This document shows positions 9,800 through 19,229 of a stretch of DNA of 64,000 nucleotides, piece after piece. Within the stretch, counting starts at the first letter, position 1; every line of letters starts with the position of its first letter. The stretch covers positions 186,001 to 250,000 of the forward strand of contig NZ_NEXS01000009.1 in assembly GCF_002810445.1 (NCBI RefSeq), read 5' to 3'. Under the pieces are notes generated by a model. The model did not search any database. It was not told the DNA's origin and saw only the letters and a program-made list of their open reading frames with translations. This DNA is from Advenella sp. S44 (GTDB lineage: Bacteria > Pseudomonadota > Gammaproteobacteria > Burkholderiales > Burkholderiaceae_B). The position numbers and the translations under genes were made by a program.

Positions 9800-11017
9800 A
9801 TGTCTACAAAAGCGATTAAGCCAGCAAAAGCCCGCAAAGCCGCCAGCGCACCCGCTGCCGCGGCCTCCGCCGACAATCCCGCAGGCTTCAAACCGAAAAA
9901 ATCAGTCGCCTTGTCCGGCGTTGTGGCGGGCAATACGGCCATTTGCACGGTCGGACGCAGCGGCAACGATCTGAATTACCGCGGCTATGACATTCTTGAT
10001 CTGGCTGACTCCAGTGAATTTGAAGAGATCGCCCATTTGCTCATCCACGGCAAACTGCCAACGCAGGCTGAACTGACGGCGTACAAGCAAAAGCTCAAGC
10101 GTTATCGCGGTTTGCCTGCCAACCTGCAGACGGTACTTGAATCCCTGCCGGCCCATAGTCATCCGATGGATGTGATGCGCACTGCCGTCTCCGTCCTGGG
10201 CTGCACCCTGCCCGAGAAGGACGATCACAATCTGGCAGATGCGCGCGATATCGCTGACCGACTGATGGCCAGCCTGGGCTCTGCCCTGCTTTACTGGTAT
10301 CACTTCAGCCACAACGGCCGCATCATCGATGTGCAGACAGACGACGACAGTATCGGCGGACATTTCCTGCATCTGCTACATGGCCAGACGCCGTCCAAAG
10401 AATGGGTGCGCGCCATGCACACCTCGCTGATTCTGTATGCGGAGCACGAATTCAATGCTTCCACGTTTACCGGCCGTGTTGTCGCCGGCACAGGATCGGA
10501 TATGTTCTCGGCCATCTCGGGCGCAATTGGCGCGCTGCGTGGTCCCAAACATGGCGGTGCTAACGAAGTGGCTTTCGAAGTGCAAAAACGCTATGACACG
10601 CCTGACGAGGCTGAAACCGATATTCGCAAGCGCGTAGAAAACAAGGAGGTCATCATCGGATTCGGTCACCCGGTTTACACCATTTCCGATCCGCGCAATG
10701 TCGTGATCAAGCGCGTGGCAAAAAAACTGTCCCAGGATGCGGGCACCACGAAAATGTTCAATATTGCAGAACGGCTGGAAACCGTAATGATGGACATCAA
10801 AAAGATGTTTCCTAACCTGGACTGGTTCTCTGCCGTGTCCTACCACATGATGGGCATTCCCACTTCGATGTTTACCCCTCTGTTTGTCATCGCACGAACC
10901 GCAGGCTGGTCAGCGCACATTATCGAACAGCGTATCGACAACAAAATCATCCGGCCAACGGCCAACTACACCGGTCCGGATGATCAGAAATTCGTGCCGC
11001 TGTCCAAACGCAAATAA
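9800..11017 (+). CDS. prpC: 2-methylcitrate synthase
   Basis: Condenses propionyl-CoA with oxaloacetate. I place the start at 9800, preceded by AGGAG, giving 405 aa; a longer frame to 9698 would overlap prpB. The first 35 residues are Ala/Lys-rich and extend beyond the usual start near [17 protein letters not shown]. Citrate-synthase active-site segments are visible: [21 protein letters not shown] and [13 protein letters not shown]. The last, with Pro instead of Arg after His, is typical of PrpC and separates it from GltA. Confidence 0.95.
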   Translation: MSTKAIKPAKARKAASAPAAAASADNPAGFKPKKSVALSGVVAGNTAICTVGRSGNDLNYRGYDILDLADSSEFEEIAHLLIHGKLPTQAELTAYKQKLKRYRGLPANLQTVLESLPAHSHPMDVMRTAVSVLGCTLPEKDDHNLADARDIADRLMASLGSALLYWYHFSHNGRIIDVQTDDDSIGGHFLHLLHGQTPSKEWVRAMHTSLILYAEHEFNASTFTGRVVAGTGSDMFSAISGAIGALRGPKHGGANEVAFEVQKRYDTPDEAETDIRKRVENKEVIIGFGHPVYTISDPRNVVIKRVAKKLSQDAGTTKMFNIAERLETVMMDIKKMFPNLDWFSAVSYHMMGIPTSMFTPLFVIARTAGWSAHIIEQRIDNKIIRPTANYTGPDDQKFVPLSKRK

Positions 11018-11056
11018 TCACAATCGTATTATTCATCTTGTTATACAGGTAACTAC

Positions 11057-12508
11057 ATGTCCAGCCATATTTCAAATGTCCGTCCCGAGCCGGATCAGGT
11101 CCTTGTCGACATCGTCGACTATGTTCTTAACTATGAGGTCGACAGCGATGTCGCCTATGAAACGGCGCGCAACTGCCTGATCGATACGCTTGGTTGCGGC
11201 CTGGAAGCGCTCGAATACCCGGCATGCCGCAAGCTGCTGGGCCCCATCGTGCCAGGCACCGTGGTTCCCAATGGCGCCAAGGTACCCGGCACGCAGTTTC
11301 AACTTGACCCGGTACAGGCTGCATTCAATATCGGCGCCATGATCCGCTGGCTCGACTTCAATGACACCTGGCTTGCTGCAGAATGGGGCCACCCTTCGGA
11401 CAATTTGGGCGGCATCCTGGCGACCGCAGACTGGCTGTCACGCAATGCAATCGCCGCAGGCAAGACGCCGCTGACGATGCGCAACGTGCTGACCGCCATG
11501 ATCAAGGCCCACGAAATCCAGGGCTGCATTGCACTGGAAAATTCATTCAACAAAGTTGGCCTGGATCACGTGGTATTGGTCAAGGTAGCCTCCACCGCCG
11601 TGGTTGCGCACATGCTTGGCCTGACTCGTGACGAAATCATCAATGCCGTATCACTGGCATGGGTCGACGGTCAAAGTCTTCGCACTTATCGCCACGCACC
11701 CAACGCAGGCAGTCGCAAGTCCTGGGCTGCGGGCGATGCCACCAGCCGCGCCGTGCGCCTGGCACTGATTGCAAAAACTGGTGAAATGGGCTACCCATCG
11801 GCACTGACAGCCAAAACTTGGGGATTTTACGATGTGCTGTTCAAAGGGCAGCCGTTCAAGTTCCAGCGCCCCTATGGCAGTTATGTCATGGAAAACGTGC
11901 TGTTCAAAATTTCGTTTCCGGCGGAATTTCATTCGCAGACGGCCGTTGAGTGCGCCATGCAGATCCATGACCAGATCGTGGCTGCCGGCAAAACCGCCGA
12001 CGATATCAAGAAAATCACGATCCGCACCCATGAAGCGTGTATCCGCATCATTGACAAAAAGGGCCCGCTGAATAATCCGGCCGACCGCGATCATTGCATT
12101 CAATATATGGTTGCCGTGCCTATTCTATACGGGCGTCTTACTGCAGGCGACTATGAAGACGGCATTGCTGCCGATCCACGTATTGATGCACTGCGCGAGA
12201 AGATTGAATGTGTCGAAGATCCCGCGTTCACCCGTGATTATCATGATCCCGAACAACGCTCTATTGCCAATGCGCTGACCGTTGAATTCAATGACGGCAG
12301 CAAACTGGCAGAAGTGGTGTGCGAATACCCCATCGGCCACAAGCGTCGTCGCCAGGATGGCATCCCCCTGCTGGAGGCCAAATTCCGCATCAACCTGGCA
12401 CGCGTGTTTCCAGACAAGCAGCAGGATAAAATCCTGGCAGTTTCACTAGACCAAAAGGCGCTTGAAACAATGCCGGTTCATGAGTACGTTGACATGTACG
12501 TCATTTAG
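11057..12508 (+). CDS. prpD: 2-methylcitrate dehydratase
   Basis: A 483 aa member of the MmgE/PrpD family, dehydrating 2-methylcitrate to 2-methyl-cis-aconitate. Family blocks visible include [19 protein letters not shown] near residue 95 and [16 protein letters not shown] near 335. It is the last gene of prpBCD. No prpF or acnD is present, so hydration to 2-methylisocitrate would fall to AcnB, encoded 2.8 kb downstream. A terminator follows. Confidence 0.96.
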   Translation: MSSHISNVRPEPDQVLVDIVDYVLNYEVDSDVAYETARNCLIDTLGCGLEALEYPACRKLLGPIVPGTVVPNGAKVPGTQFQLDPVQAAFNIGAMIRWLDFNDTWLAAEWGHPSDNLGGILATADWLSRNAIAAGKTPLTMRNVLTAMIKAHEIQGCIALENSFNKVGLDHVVLVKVASTAVVAHMLGLTRDEIINAVSLAWVDGQSLRTYRHAPNAGSRKSWAAGDATSRAVRLALIAKTGEMGYPSALTAKTWGFYDVLFKGQPFKFQRPYGSYVMENVLFKISFPAEFHSQTAVECAMQIHDQIVAAGKTADDIKKITIRTHEACIRIIDKKGPLNNPADRDHCIQYMVAVPILYGRLTAGDYEDGIAADPRIDALREKIECVEDPAFTRDYHDPEQRSIANALTVEFNDGSKLAEVVCEYPIGHKRRRQDGIPLLEAKFRINLARVFPDKQQDKILAVSLDQKALETMPVHEYVDMYVI

Positions 12509-12555
12509 CGGAGGCCATAAGTCTTCGTTATAAACAAAAGTCGTCATTAACGGAA

Positions 12556-12581
12556 ACGGCATCTCTCGGGATGCCGTTTTT
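12556..12581 (+). terminator. Rho-independent terminator of prpBCD
   Basis: AACGGCATC and GATGCCGTT form a stem around a short loop and are followed by T residues, about 50 bases after the prpD stop. Confidence 0.85.
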
Positions 12582-12611
12582 GCCAGCGGCTTAGCGCCCG
12601 CCGCGGTGCTA

Positions 12612-12849
12612 CGGCAGTTCTGCTGCGATGCGGCCGCACTTGCGCCGCAGTTCTGCTGCAGATTTTCTGCGGGTCTGGCGCGCTGCTGCCCTGTGAATGG
12701 CGCGATTCTACCGCACCTTCACGTCACACGTGATTCCGTCGCAGCTTGAGTCCTCGCGTGATTCCCTCGCGCCTTCAGTCCGCGCATGGTTGTACCGCAG
12801 CTTATATCTTCGCGCGATCCCGCGCCTGCAATACTGTCGCGGTAATGAT
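12612..12849. repeat. Degenerate 27-28 nt tandem repeats (array A)
   Basis: The gap after prpD (12509-12987) holds no convincing gene. From 12712 five successive units start at 12712, 12740, 12768, 12796 and 12823. Each begins with CGC and carries a core like CGCGTGATTCC; the last two are weaker. Just before, GCAGTTCTGCTGC occurs twice about 30 bases apart. An open frame from 12697 runs through this region into the next gene, but its repeat-derived start is unlikely to be real. Confidence 0.6.
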
Positions 12850-12987
12850 CAACGCTTCTGCTGCTGTCGGGCGACCTGCCGGTCGCAGGAAAATATCGCC
12901 ATCACGCGGCGTCTACACCCTGCTTGCCGGCAAATTCGCTTACTATTGCTTCATTGTCCTTCACATTCGTCATACCCATTTGTTGCC

Positions 12988-13383
12988 ATGTTTCATCCTT
13001 ATATTGCAGCGGCGCTGCCGTTTATTCTGAGTCTTCTGGTCGCCTGTCTGGTCATTGCCCTCGCTTCTATCCTGTATTTGGCATTTGTCTCACTTAAAGA
13101 AACCAATGCCTTGCTCAAGCACCCGTATTTGACGCAACAGCCGTTCAATCGTTACCCGCTGGGAATTCGCGGCGCGATTTTGCTGGACTACTTCCTGCGT
13201 CTGTTTTTACCCAATAGCACCGTATGGCTTGCCGGCCATGCCAATATCCTGCTGGCGCACGTCAATCCGAAAACGGTTCCGCTGCGGATTCGCTGGCCGT
13301 TACTGGGTTTGTGGGGAGCGTGCCTGCTGGGTATTGTGCTGATGATTATCTTCTGGGGCCTGATGCTCACGGCTCGGCAGTAG
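12988..13383 (+). CDS. Small membrane protein of unknown function
   Basis: 131 residues from the ATG at 12988. An N-terminal hydrophobic segment (about 8-35), a middle region around NRYPLGIRGAILLDYFLRL and a C-terminal hydrophobic segment (about 104-127) predict two membrane spans. I do not recognise the family. An earlier in-frame ATG at 12697 lies within the repeat array and lacks a ribosome site, so I use the later start. Confidence 0.55.
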   Translation: MFHPYIAAALPFILSLLVACLVIALASILYLAFVSLKETNALLKHPYLTQQPFNRYPLGIRGAILLDYFLRLFLPNSTVWLAGHANILLAHVNPKTVPLRIRWPLLGLWGACLLGIVLMIIFWGLMLTARQ

Positions 13384-13443
13384 CACGCAGTCATACCAGT
13401 GAGGCGCCATTGCGCCCACTTTCGCCATGAAAAGGAATTGCCG

Positions 13444-13722
13444 ATGACTTTGCAAATTAATCACCGTCCTGAAGCAGGACGAATCGAAGCCAACGTTGAA
13501 AACAACCTCTGCTATATTGAATATCGGCTGGACAGCACGGTTATGCATGTCCTGCATACCATTGTGCCCGCTGCGGTAGGCGGACGAGGGATCGCTGGCA
13601 AACTGACCGACTATGCGCTGGACCTGGCGCGGGAAAACGGCTGGAAAATCAATCCGGTATGCAGCTACACCGCAGCTTATTTCAAACGTCATCCGGAGCA
13701 TCGAGACCTGTCAGCGGCATGA
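13444..13722 (+). CDS. Small GNAT-like N-acetyltransferase (YjdJ/NATD1 type)
   Basis: A 92 aa single-domain protein. The acetyl-CoA loop GGRGIAGKLTDYALDLARENG is near residues 45-65 and is followed by PVCSYTAAYFKRHPEHRDL. This is the compact acetyltransferase form with unknown substrate. AAGGAA precedes the ATG at 13444 and decides the start over an in-frame upstream codon. It is 60 bases after the membrane-protein gene and may be co-transcribed with it. Confidence 0.8.
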   Translation: MTLQINHRPEAGRIEANVENNLCYIEYRLDSTVMHVLHTIVPAAVGGRGIAGKLTDYALDLARENGWKINPVCSYTAAYFKRHPEHRDLSAA

Positions 13723-13762
13723 CCGGTACGGTTGGAACGATACAGTAAGGCGCGAATAAAAA

Positions 13763-13842
13763 TGTACGGTCGCTGATCTCACTGTACGGTTGCTGATCTC
13801 ACTGTACGGTTGCTGATCTCCCTGAACGGTTGATGGTCACGC
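13763..13842. repeat. Four 20-nt tandem repeats (array D)
   Basis: Units start at 13763, 13783, 13803 and 13823. The first three are nearly identical (TGTACGGTTGCTGATCTCAC with one or two changes), and the fourth is degenerate. There are no spacers, so it is not a CRISPR array. The array lies between the GNAT gene and a convergent minus-strand gene. Confidence 0.85.
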
Positions 13843-13976
13843 TATGCAGGCGAAAATAATTCTGTACAGCCAAATATGACACACTATACCGTCGCGAATA
13901 ATACGGTGTTATCGGGCGATATAAACCGACATACATGACCATAACCGCGCCACGTGATCGGTGAGCGCGTCCCTGA

Positions 13977-14021
13977 AAGACTCGCAACAATAAACCTCTC
14001 TAAGACTCGCAATAATAAGCC
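13977..14021. repeat. Direct repeat of 20 nt, two copies
   Basis: AAGACTCGCAACAATAAACC at 13977-13996 recurs with two changes at 14002-14021. It lies next to array D in the same gap (13723-14052), which has no gene. A GC-rich hairpin (CCGGCCGG/CCGACCGG, about 14020-14040) follows and may end the minus-strand gene. Confidence 0.65.
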
Positions 14022-14052
14022 GGCCGGAAAAACCGACCGGGCGAAACAAAAG

Positions 14053-15018
14053 TCAGTTGCTGACCTTCACATTCAACTGCTGCACCGCCTTAGCGATTGC
14101 TTCCCTATTACCCATTTGCGTCTGCATGACAAATGACATGAGTTGCAATGGCGGATTGGGCGTGATGGAGATTTTCAGGCTGCCTGCATCGTTTTTCATG
14201 AAGCGGCTGACCGACTTGCACACTTGTTCGGCATTGGCAATGCCCTGCGTCGGCGCCTCCTTCAGGCAATTGCTTTCCTCTTGGGCCACGCGGGCATCAA
14301 AAGCCTGCAGTTGCTGCTCGGTCGGCTTGCCATCTACAGGCGCTACGCCCTGCTGCACCTTCACCACGCGAGGCATCACGCCTCCATCGTCGAACATCAC
14401 CGACAACTGATGGATCTTCAGCGACGATAACGCACCCATGAGCGCGAGCGGATTGGACTGAAGCTCGTCGCGCTGCGTGCGCGAAGCCTTGATAAGCTCA
14501 GCAATCTGGCTCACTTTCACCACCGCTTTGAGCTCGCCGACTTCCGGCTGCTTTAAAACGAGATCAAGATCACCAGCATCCTGTTTCTCATCTTGCACTC
14601 CCTTCATCCGACCTTCCAGCAAGGGCAATTTGTCATAACCCAGTTCGCCCGCCTTGTCCGCGAGCAGGCTCAAAAGCGGACTGTTGCCGGTTTCATCGGC
14701 AACCCCGGCAAATTCGAAATCGTAGTGCTGCTCGTCGTTGTCAACCTGCAATTGGTGAACTGTCAGATTATTAATCGTGAAGAACCGGGCCGGGTCGTCC
14801 TCGTGAACGACTTTTACGTCATGCAAGGATGCATTCCCCAGAATCGACGCATCCAGTGAACGCCATGTCACGTTTTGCTGCATGCCATTTTCCACCAAGT
14901 ATGCATTGAGCTGTTCTTCGATACGGATTTTAGCGTAGTAATTACCCCCGAACCAGACAGCCGCGGCCACCACCACCAGCGCACCTGCCGTAACTCCAAA
15001 TTTTCTGGATCCTGCCAT
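14053..15018 (-). CDS. DUF945 (YdgA-like) protein
   Basis: A 321 aa protein with one N-terminal hydrophobic segment (about 7-27), placing the rest in the periplasm. It resembles the DUF945/YdgA family by its start (GVTAGALVVVAAAVWFGGNYYAK followed by IRIEEQLNAYLVENG) and by its C-terminal LKISITPNPPL segment. The function of this family is unknown. AAGGAA lies six bases before the ATG. It is monocistronic. Confidence 0.75.
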   Translation of the reverse strand: MAGSRKFGVTAGALVVVAAAVWFGGNYYAKIRIEEQLNAYLVENGMQQNVTWRSLDASILGNASLHDVKVVHEDDPARFFTINNLTVHQLQVDNDEQHYDFEFAGVADETGNSPLLSLLADKAGELGYDKLPLLEGRMKGVQDEKQDAGDLDLVLKQPEVGELKAVVKVSQIAELIKASRTQRDELQSNPLALMGALSSLKIHQLSVMFDDGGVMPRVVKVQQGVAPVDGKPTEQQLQAFDARVAQEESNCLKEAPTQGIANAEQVCKSVSRFMKNDAGSLKISITPNPPLQLMSFVMQTQMGNREAIAKAVQQLNVKVSN

Positions 15019-15174
15019 GTTGTTTCCTTACTTTCGTTGAATTACGCAACAATTTGTCTTTCCGTCGCGGTATGGCATATTTAGATACCGTTTGGCACAA
15101 ATTGCGAAGCCCATCGGACCCTTGCGGGATTGTAACGGGTTTCACCGCAGGCGAGTGTGTCGCATCCAGTCTTA

Positions 15175-15190
15175 TGTCTTATATAAGACA
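15175..15190. promoter_or_regulatory. Palindromic operator upstream of acnB
   Basis: TGTCTTATATAAGACA is a perfect 16-bp palindrome. Its 12-bp core TCTTATATAAGA recurs between the GntR gene and mdh. It ends one base before the -35 box of the likely acnB promoter. I infer it is the site of the GntR regulator encoded at 6796-7551. Confidence 0.65.
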
Positions 15191-15191
15191 T

Positions 15192-15220
15192 TTGCTTAAA
15201 TACGGCTAAACCCTTATAAT
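15192..15220 (+). promoter_or_regulatory. Putative acnB promoter
   Basis: TTGCTT (15192-15197) and a consensus TATAAT (15215-15220) are separated by 17 bases and lie 48 bases before the acnB ATG. Confidence 0.65.
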
Positions 15221-15267
15221 GATAGGTGAAAATCATATCCCTCCTCTTCTCTTTCAAGGGTCTTAAC

Positions 15268-17853
15268 ATGTTGGAATCCTATCGTCAGCACGCCGCAGAA
15301 CGCGATGCGCTGGGCATCCCTCCGCTACCTCTTTCTGCACAGCAAACAGCCGCTCTCATTGAGCTGCTCAAGGCGCCGCCGGCCGGACAAGAGGCGTTTC
15401 TGCTTGATCTGATCACCCATCGCGTGCCCGCCGGTGTTGATGATGCAGCCAAAGTCAAGGCGTCTTATCTGGCGGCCGTCGCCTTTGGTACAGAAAAATG
15501 CCCCCTGATTTCCGATGAAAAAGCGACTGAATTGCTGGGCACGATGCTGGGCGGCTATAACATCAGCCCGCTGGTTGAGCTGTTGGACAACGAAAAACTC
15601 GGTACGATGGCTGCCGAAGCCCTGAAAAAAACCCTGCTCGTATTTGACGCTTTCCACGATGTCCAGGAAAAAGCAGAAAAAGGCAATGCTAACGCCAAGG
15701 CCGTAATGCAAAGCTGGGCCGATGCCGAATGGTTCACCAGCCGTCCTGAAGTGCCCGAAAGCCTGACCATTACCGTATTCAAAGTGACCGGCGAAACCAA
15801 TACCGATGACCTGTCACCGGCACCCGACGCCTGGAGCCGCCCGGATATTCCGCTGCACGCCCTGGCTATGCTGAAAAACCCGCGTGAGGGCATCGAGCCT
15901 CAGGAACCGGGCAAGATTGGCCCGATCAGCCAGTTGAACGAACTGAAGGCAAAAGGCCATCTAGTTGCCTATGTCGGAGACGTCGTCGGTACAGGCTCTT
16001 CACGTAAATCGGCAACCAACTCCGTTCTGTGGTTCACAGGTCAGGATATTCCTTTTGTGCCAAACAAGCGCTTTGGCGGCGTCTGTCTGGGCAGCAAGAT
16101 CGCTCCAATCTTCTATAACACAATGGAAGACGCCGGCGCGTTACCAATCGAGCTGGACGTGTCGGACATGAACATGGGCGATATCGTTGAGCTGCGTCCC
16201 TACGAAGGCAAAGCCCTCAAAGACGGCAAGGTGATCGCCGAATTCAAGGTCAAATCCGATGTGCTGTTTGACGAAGTACGTGCCGGTGGCCGTATTCCGC
16301 TGATCATTGGACGCGGCCTGACCGCCAAGGCTCGTGAAGTGCTGGGCCTGCCAGCTTCAACCCTGTTTCGTTTGCCCATAGACCCTGCCGATTCCGGCAA
16401 AGGCTATACACTGGCCCAGAAAATGGTCGGCCGTGCCTGTGGCCTTCCTGAAGGCAAGGGTGTTCGCCCCGGTACATATTGTGAGCCGAAAATGACTTCG
16501 GTGGGCAGCCAGGATACAACCGGCCCCATGACCCGTGATGAACTCAAGGATCTGGCCTGCCTGGGCTTCTCTGCTGATTTGGTCATGCAGTCTTTCTGCC
16601 ATACAGCGGCCTATCCGAAACCGGTAGATGTCAAAACCCACCACGAACTGCCCGACTTTATCAGTGACCGTGGCGGTATCGCACTGCGGCCCGGCGACGG
16701 CATCATCCACTCGTGGCTCAATCGGATGCTACTGCCTGATACAGTTGGCACCGGCGGCGACTCTCACACGCGCTTCCCGATCGGCATCAGTTTTCCGGCA
16801 GGCTCTGGCCTGGTCGCGTTTGCCGCAGCGACAGGCGTCATGCCGCTGGATATGCCCGAATCTGTGCTGGTCCGTTTCAAGGGTAAAATGCAGCCCGGCG
16901 TCACCCTGCGTGATCTGGTCAATGCGATTCCCCTGTATGCCATCAAAAATGGCCTGCTAACTGTTGCCAAACAGGGCAAGAAGAATATTTTTTCTGGCCG
17001 TATCCTGGAAATCGAAGGTCTGCCCAATCTTAAAATCGAGCAGGCATTTGAGCTGTCAGACGCTTCCGCGGAACGTTCTGCTGCCGGTTGTACCGTTCGT
17101 TTGAACAAAGAACCCATTATCGAATATCTGAACAGCAATATCACATTGCTAAAATGGATGATCGCCAATGGCTACGAAGACGAGCGCTCACTGGGCCGCC
17201 GTATCAAGGCCATGGAGGCCTGGCTTGCCAATCCGCAATTGCTTGAACCGGATGCTGACGCCGAGTACGCCGCAGTCATCGAAATCGACCTGGCCGATGT
17301 GCACGAGCCTGTTGTTGCCTGCCCGAACGATCCGGACGACGTCAAAACTCTGTCGGATGTGGCCGGTGAAAAAATTGACGAAGTGTTTATCGGCAGTTGC
17401 ATGACCAACATCGGGCACTTCCGCGCCGCTTCCAAGCTGCTCGAAGGAAAACGCGATATTCCGGTAAAACTGTGGGTCGCCCCGCCAACCAAAATGGACC
17501 AGAAGCAGCTTACCGAAGAAGGGCACTATGGCGTGCTTGGGGTGGCTGGCGCCCGCATGGAAATGCCGGGCTGCTCTTTGTGCATGGGTAACCAGGCACA
17601 AGTTCGTGAAGGCGCCACCGTCATGTCCACTAGTACCCGTAACTTCCCGAATCGCTTGGGCAAGAATACGTTCGTGTATCTCGGATCGGCCGAACTGGCC
17701 GCGATCTGCTCACGCCTTGGCAAAATCCCGACTCGGGAAGAATACATGGCCGATATGGGTATCATCGACAAGAATAGCGAAAACATCTATCGCTACATGA
17801 ACTTCGATCAAATTGAAGACTTCAAGGAAATCGCGGATTCCGTTGGTATTTGA
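15268..17853 (+). CDS. acnB: Aconitate hydratase B / 2-methylisocitrate dehydratase
   Basis: An 861 aa enzyme of the AcnB architecture: a HEAT-like domain first (about 1-160), then the swivel domain, then the catalytic domains with the Fe-S cysteines in SCMTNIG and in CSLCMGNQ. It isomerises citrate and isocitrate, and in many bacteria also hydrates 2-methyl-cis-aconitate; that role is likely here because prpBCD lacks acnD. The start at 15268 ([16 protein letters not shown]) is the conserved family start. A frame open to 15226 is probably untranslated leader. Confidence 0.96.
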   Translation: MLESYRQHAAERDALGIPPLPLSAQQTAALIELLKAPPAGQEAFLLDLITHRVPAGVDDAAKVKASYLAAVAFGTEKCPLISDEKATELLGTMLGGYNISPLVELLDNEKLGTMAAEALKKTLLVFDAFHDVQEKAEKGNANAKAVMQSWADAEWFTSRPEVPESLTITVFKVTGETNTDDLSPAPDAWSRPDIPLHALAMLKNPREGIEPQEPGKIGPISQLNELKAKGHLVAYVGDVVGTGSSRKSATNSVLWFTGQDIPFVPNKRFGGVCLGSKIAPIFYNTMEDAGALPIELDVSDMNMGDIVELRPYEGKALKDGKVIAEFKVKSDVLFDEVRAGGRIPLIIGRGLTAKAREVLGLPASTLFRLPIDPADSGKGYTLAQKMVGRACGLPEGKGVRPGTYCEPKMTSVGSQDTTGPMTRDELKDLACLGFSADLVMQSFCHTAAYPKPVDVKTHHELPDFISDRGGIALRPGDGIIHSWLNRMLLPDTVGTGGDSHTRFPIGISFPAGSGLVAFAAATGVMPLDMPESVLVRFKGKMQPGVTLRDLVNAIPLYAIKNGLLTVAKQGKKNIFSGRILEIEGLPNLKIEQAFELSDASAERSAAGCTVRLNKEPIIEYLNSNITLLKWMIANGYEDERSLGRRIKAMEAWLANPQLLEPDADAEYAAVIEIDLADVHEPVVACPNDPDDVKTLSDVAGEKIDEVFIGSCMTNIGHFRAASKLLEGKRDIPVKLWVAPPTKMDQKQLTEEGHYGVLGVAGARMEMPGCSLCMGNQAQVREGATVMSTSTRNFPNRLGKNTFVYLGSAELAAICSRLGKIPTREEYMADMGIIDKNSENIYRYMNFDQIEDFKEIADSVGI

Positions 17854-17962
17854 TGGACATCGGTCAGCAATGCCAACGCTGACCGCAATTGCAAAGGCAT
17901 CGGTTTAAAGTGGCCGCCGCCTTCGCAAACCACGCAAGTTATCGGCGCTCGCGCGCACACCG

Positions 17963-17990
17963 AACCCGGCACACTGTTGCCGGGTTTTTC
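17963..17990 (+). terminator. Rho-independent terminator after acnB
   Basis: AACCCGGC and GCCGGGTT flank a short loop and end in a T-run. A second hairpin without T-run (GGTCAGC/GCTGACC, 17862-17884) lies before it. The rest of the gap to 18252 is AT-rich; a short hydrophobic frame there has no ribosome site and is not called. Confidence 0.8.
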
Positions 17991-18252
17991 ATTGCCATAC
18001 TGTTTTTTATTGTCGGCATTAGTTGCGGCTTTTTACTTCAGCGATTTGCAGTTATCTTCGATTACGGCGTTGAATAGTATTTTTTATTACTGTGCTTTAT
18101 TCCTGCCTCTTATTGCTGATTTTTATCACAGCTGTTATTGTCTGCCAAATCCGTCGTAATGTTAGCCGCTAAATCCCGAAATACACCGTGGCAGCGCCTT
18201 TTTTCCCAGCCCCCCGTTGACAATCAACCGGTTTTTTCTCGGATACACCGTC

Positions 18253-18624
18253 ATGCGCCTTGATCATCCCGTCCCCATTCTACGTATTTTCAACGTCCCG
18301 CTTGCCGAGACCTTCTATCTAGATTTCCTGGGCTTCAAAAAGTGCTGGGAGCACCGTTTTGCCCCCGACATGCCGTTATACGTCCAAATCGCCCGCGACA
18401 ACGTAATACTGCATCTGAGCGAACACTTTGGCGACGGCACGCCGGGCAGCGCCGTTTTCGTGCCCATGGAGGGCATACACAAGTTGCAGCAGGAGCTGAT
18501 CGCCAAACAGGCATCGTTTGCCCGTCCAGGCGTCACAAAAGAATCGTGGGGCTTTACCATGAATATTGCAGACCCGTTCGGCAATCATCTGCGATTTTGT
18601 GAACAGCATCACGAACAGGGTTAA
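18253..18624 (+). CDS. Glyoxalase/bleomycin-resistance (VOC) family protein
   Basis: 123 aa from the ATG at 18253. A VOC fold is suggested by the opening VPILRIFNVPLAETFYLDFLGF, by HLSEH in the middle and by the C-terminal NIADPFGNHLRFCE. This overall pattern, including the DPFGNHL ending, matches bleomycin-resistance-like proteins. These bind small toxic compounds or act as metal-dependent enzymes; the substrate here is unknown. It is not obviously part of an operon. Confidence 0.8.
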   Translation: MRLDHPVPILRIFNVPLAETFYLDFLGFKKCWEHRFAPDMPLYVQIARDNVILHLSEHFGDGTPGSAVFVPMEGIHKLQQELIAKQASFARPGVTKESWGFTMNIADPFGNHLRFCEQHHEQG

Positions 18625-18637
18625 TTGAGCCTGCCTC

Positions 18638-18739
18638 GCGGCATGTTATCCCACGTGCGACATGTTATCTCCTCAGGCGACAAGTGATTACCCCCACGCT
18701 GCGGGCCATAATCACACGCTGCAGGCTCATAGCCACTCT
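18638..18739. repeat. Degenerate 20-nt tandem repeats (array C)
   Basis: Five units start at about 18638, 18657, 18677, 18698 and 18718. Each opens with GCG or GCT, and the first three carry a GT(T/G)AT(T/C) core. The units are diverged and 19-22 bases long. The gap 18625-19229 has no gene otherwise. TGTCTT/AAGACT half-sites six bases apart (19113-19130) recall the GntR site but with the wrong spacing. Confidence 0.5.
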
Positions 18740-19229
18740 CGACAGGCCGCGGGACCATCCCATCGCCAACCTCTCGCCATGGCGCGCCGGAGGGTACCTG
18801 CGTCGCCCTGCCTGCCCAAGCCCTAAGGCACGTTGGATACCGTTATTTGTCTGCCCGCGTCGGCCCCGCTGAGGGGCTCGTTCCCAACACGCATCGGGTA
18901 CGGGCCGCCCTTTGCCCGGGTGCGCGCAAAGCCTTCATTGGCGCTGTATTGGTGCCGTTGCCATAACAGTTTTGCGCCAAAAACCACCTTTGCAGGACAA
19001 ATTCAGCGCTTTTGCATCAATCGCTTGAAAAGCCGCGCCGGTGGTGGTGTAATCGACAGCATACTTTACCAGATAGACGCTTTATACGAATTAACAAAAT
19101 TTCTATAAAACATGTCTTTTACACAAGACTTGCGGTTCTGTATGGGTTAAAGCCATTCCTGTGATGCCGGGCTGTGCCAGTGTGCAACCTGCGCTTCATC
19201 TATCTGTCCGAATAATTCCAACAGTCATT

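Noticed and set aside
13763-13842. Possible CRISPR array
   Set aside because: The units are head-to-tail without spacers and no cas genes are near.
17977-18159. Small hydrophobic protein after acnB
   Set aside because: The frame begins inside the acnB terminator and has no ribosome site.
19113-19130. Third GntR operator before the aminotransferase
   Set aside because: The TGTCTT and AAGACT half-sites are six bases apart instead of four and the centre differs, so the match is weak.
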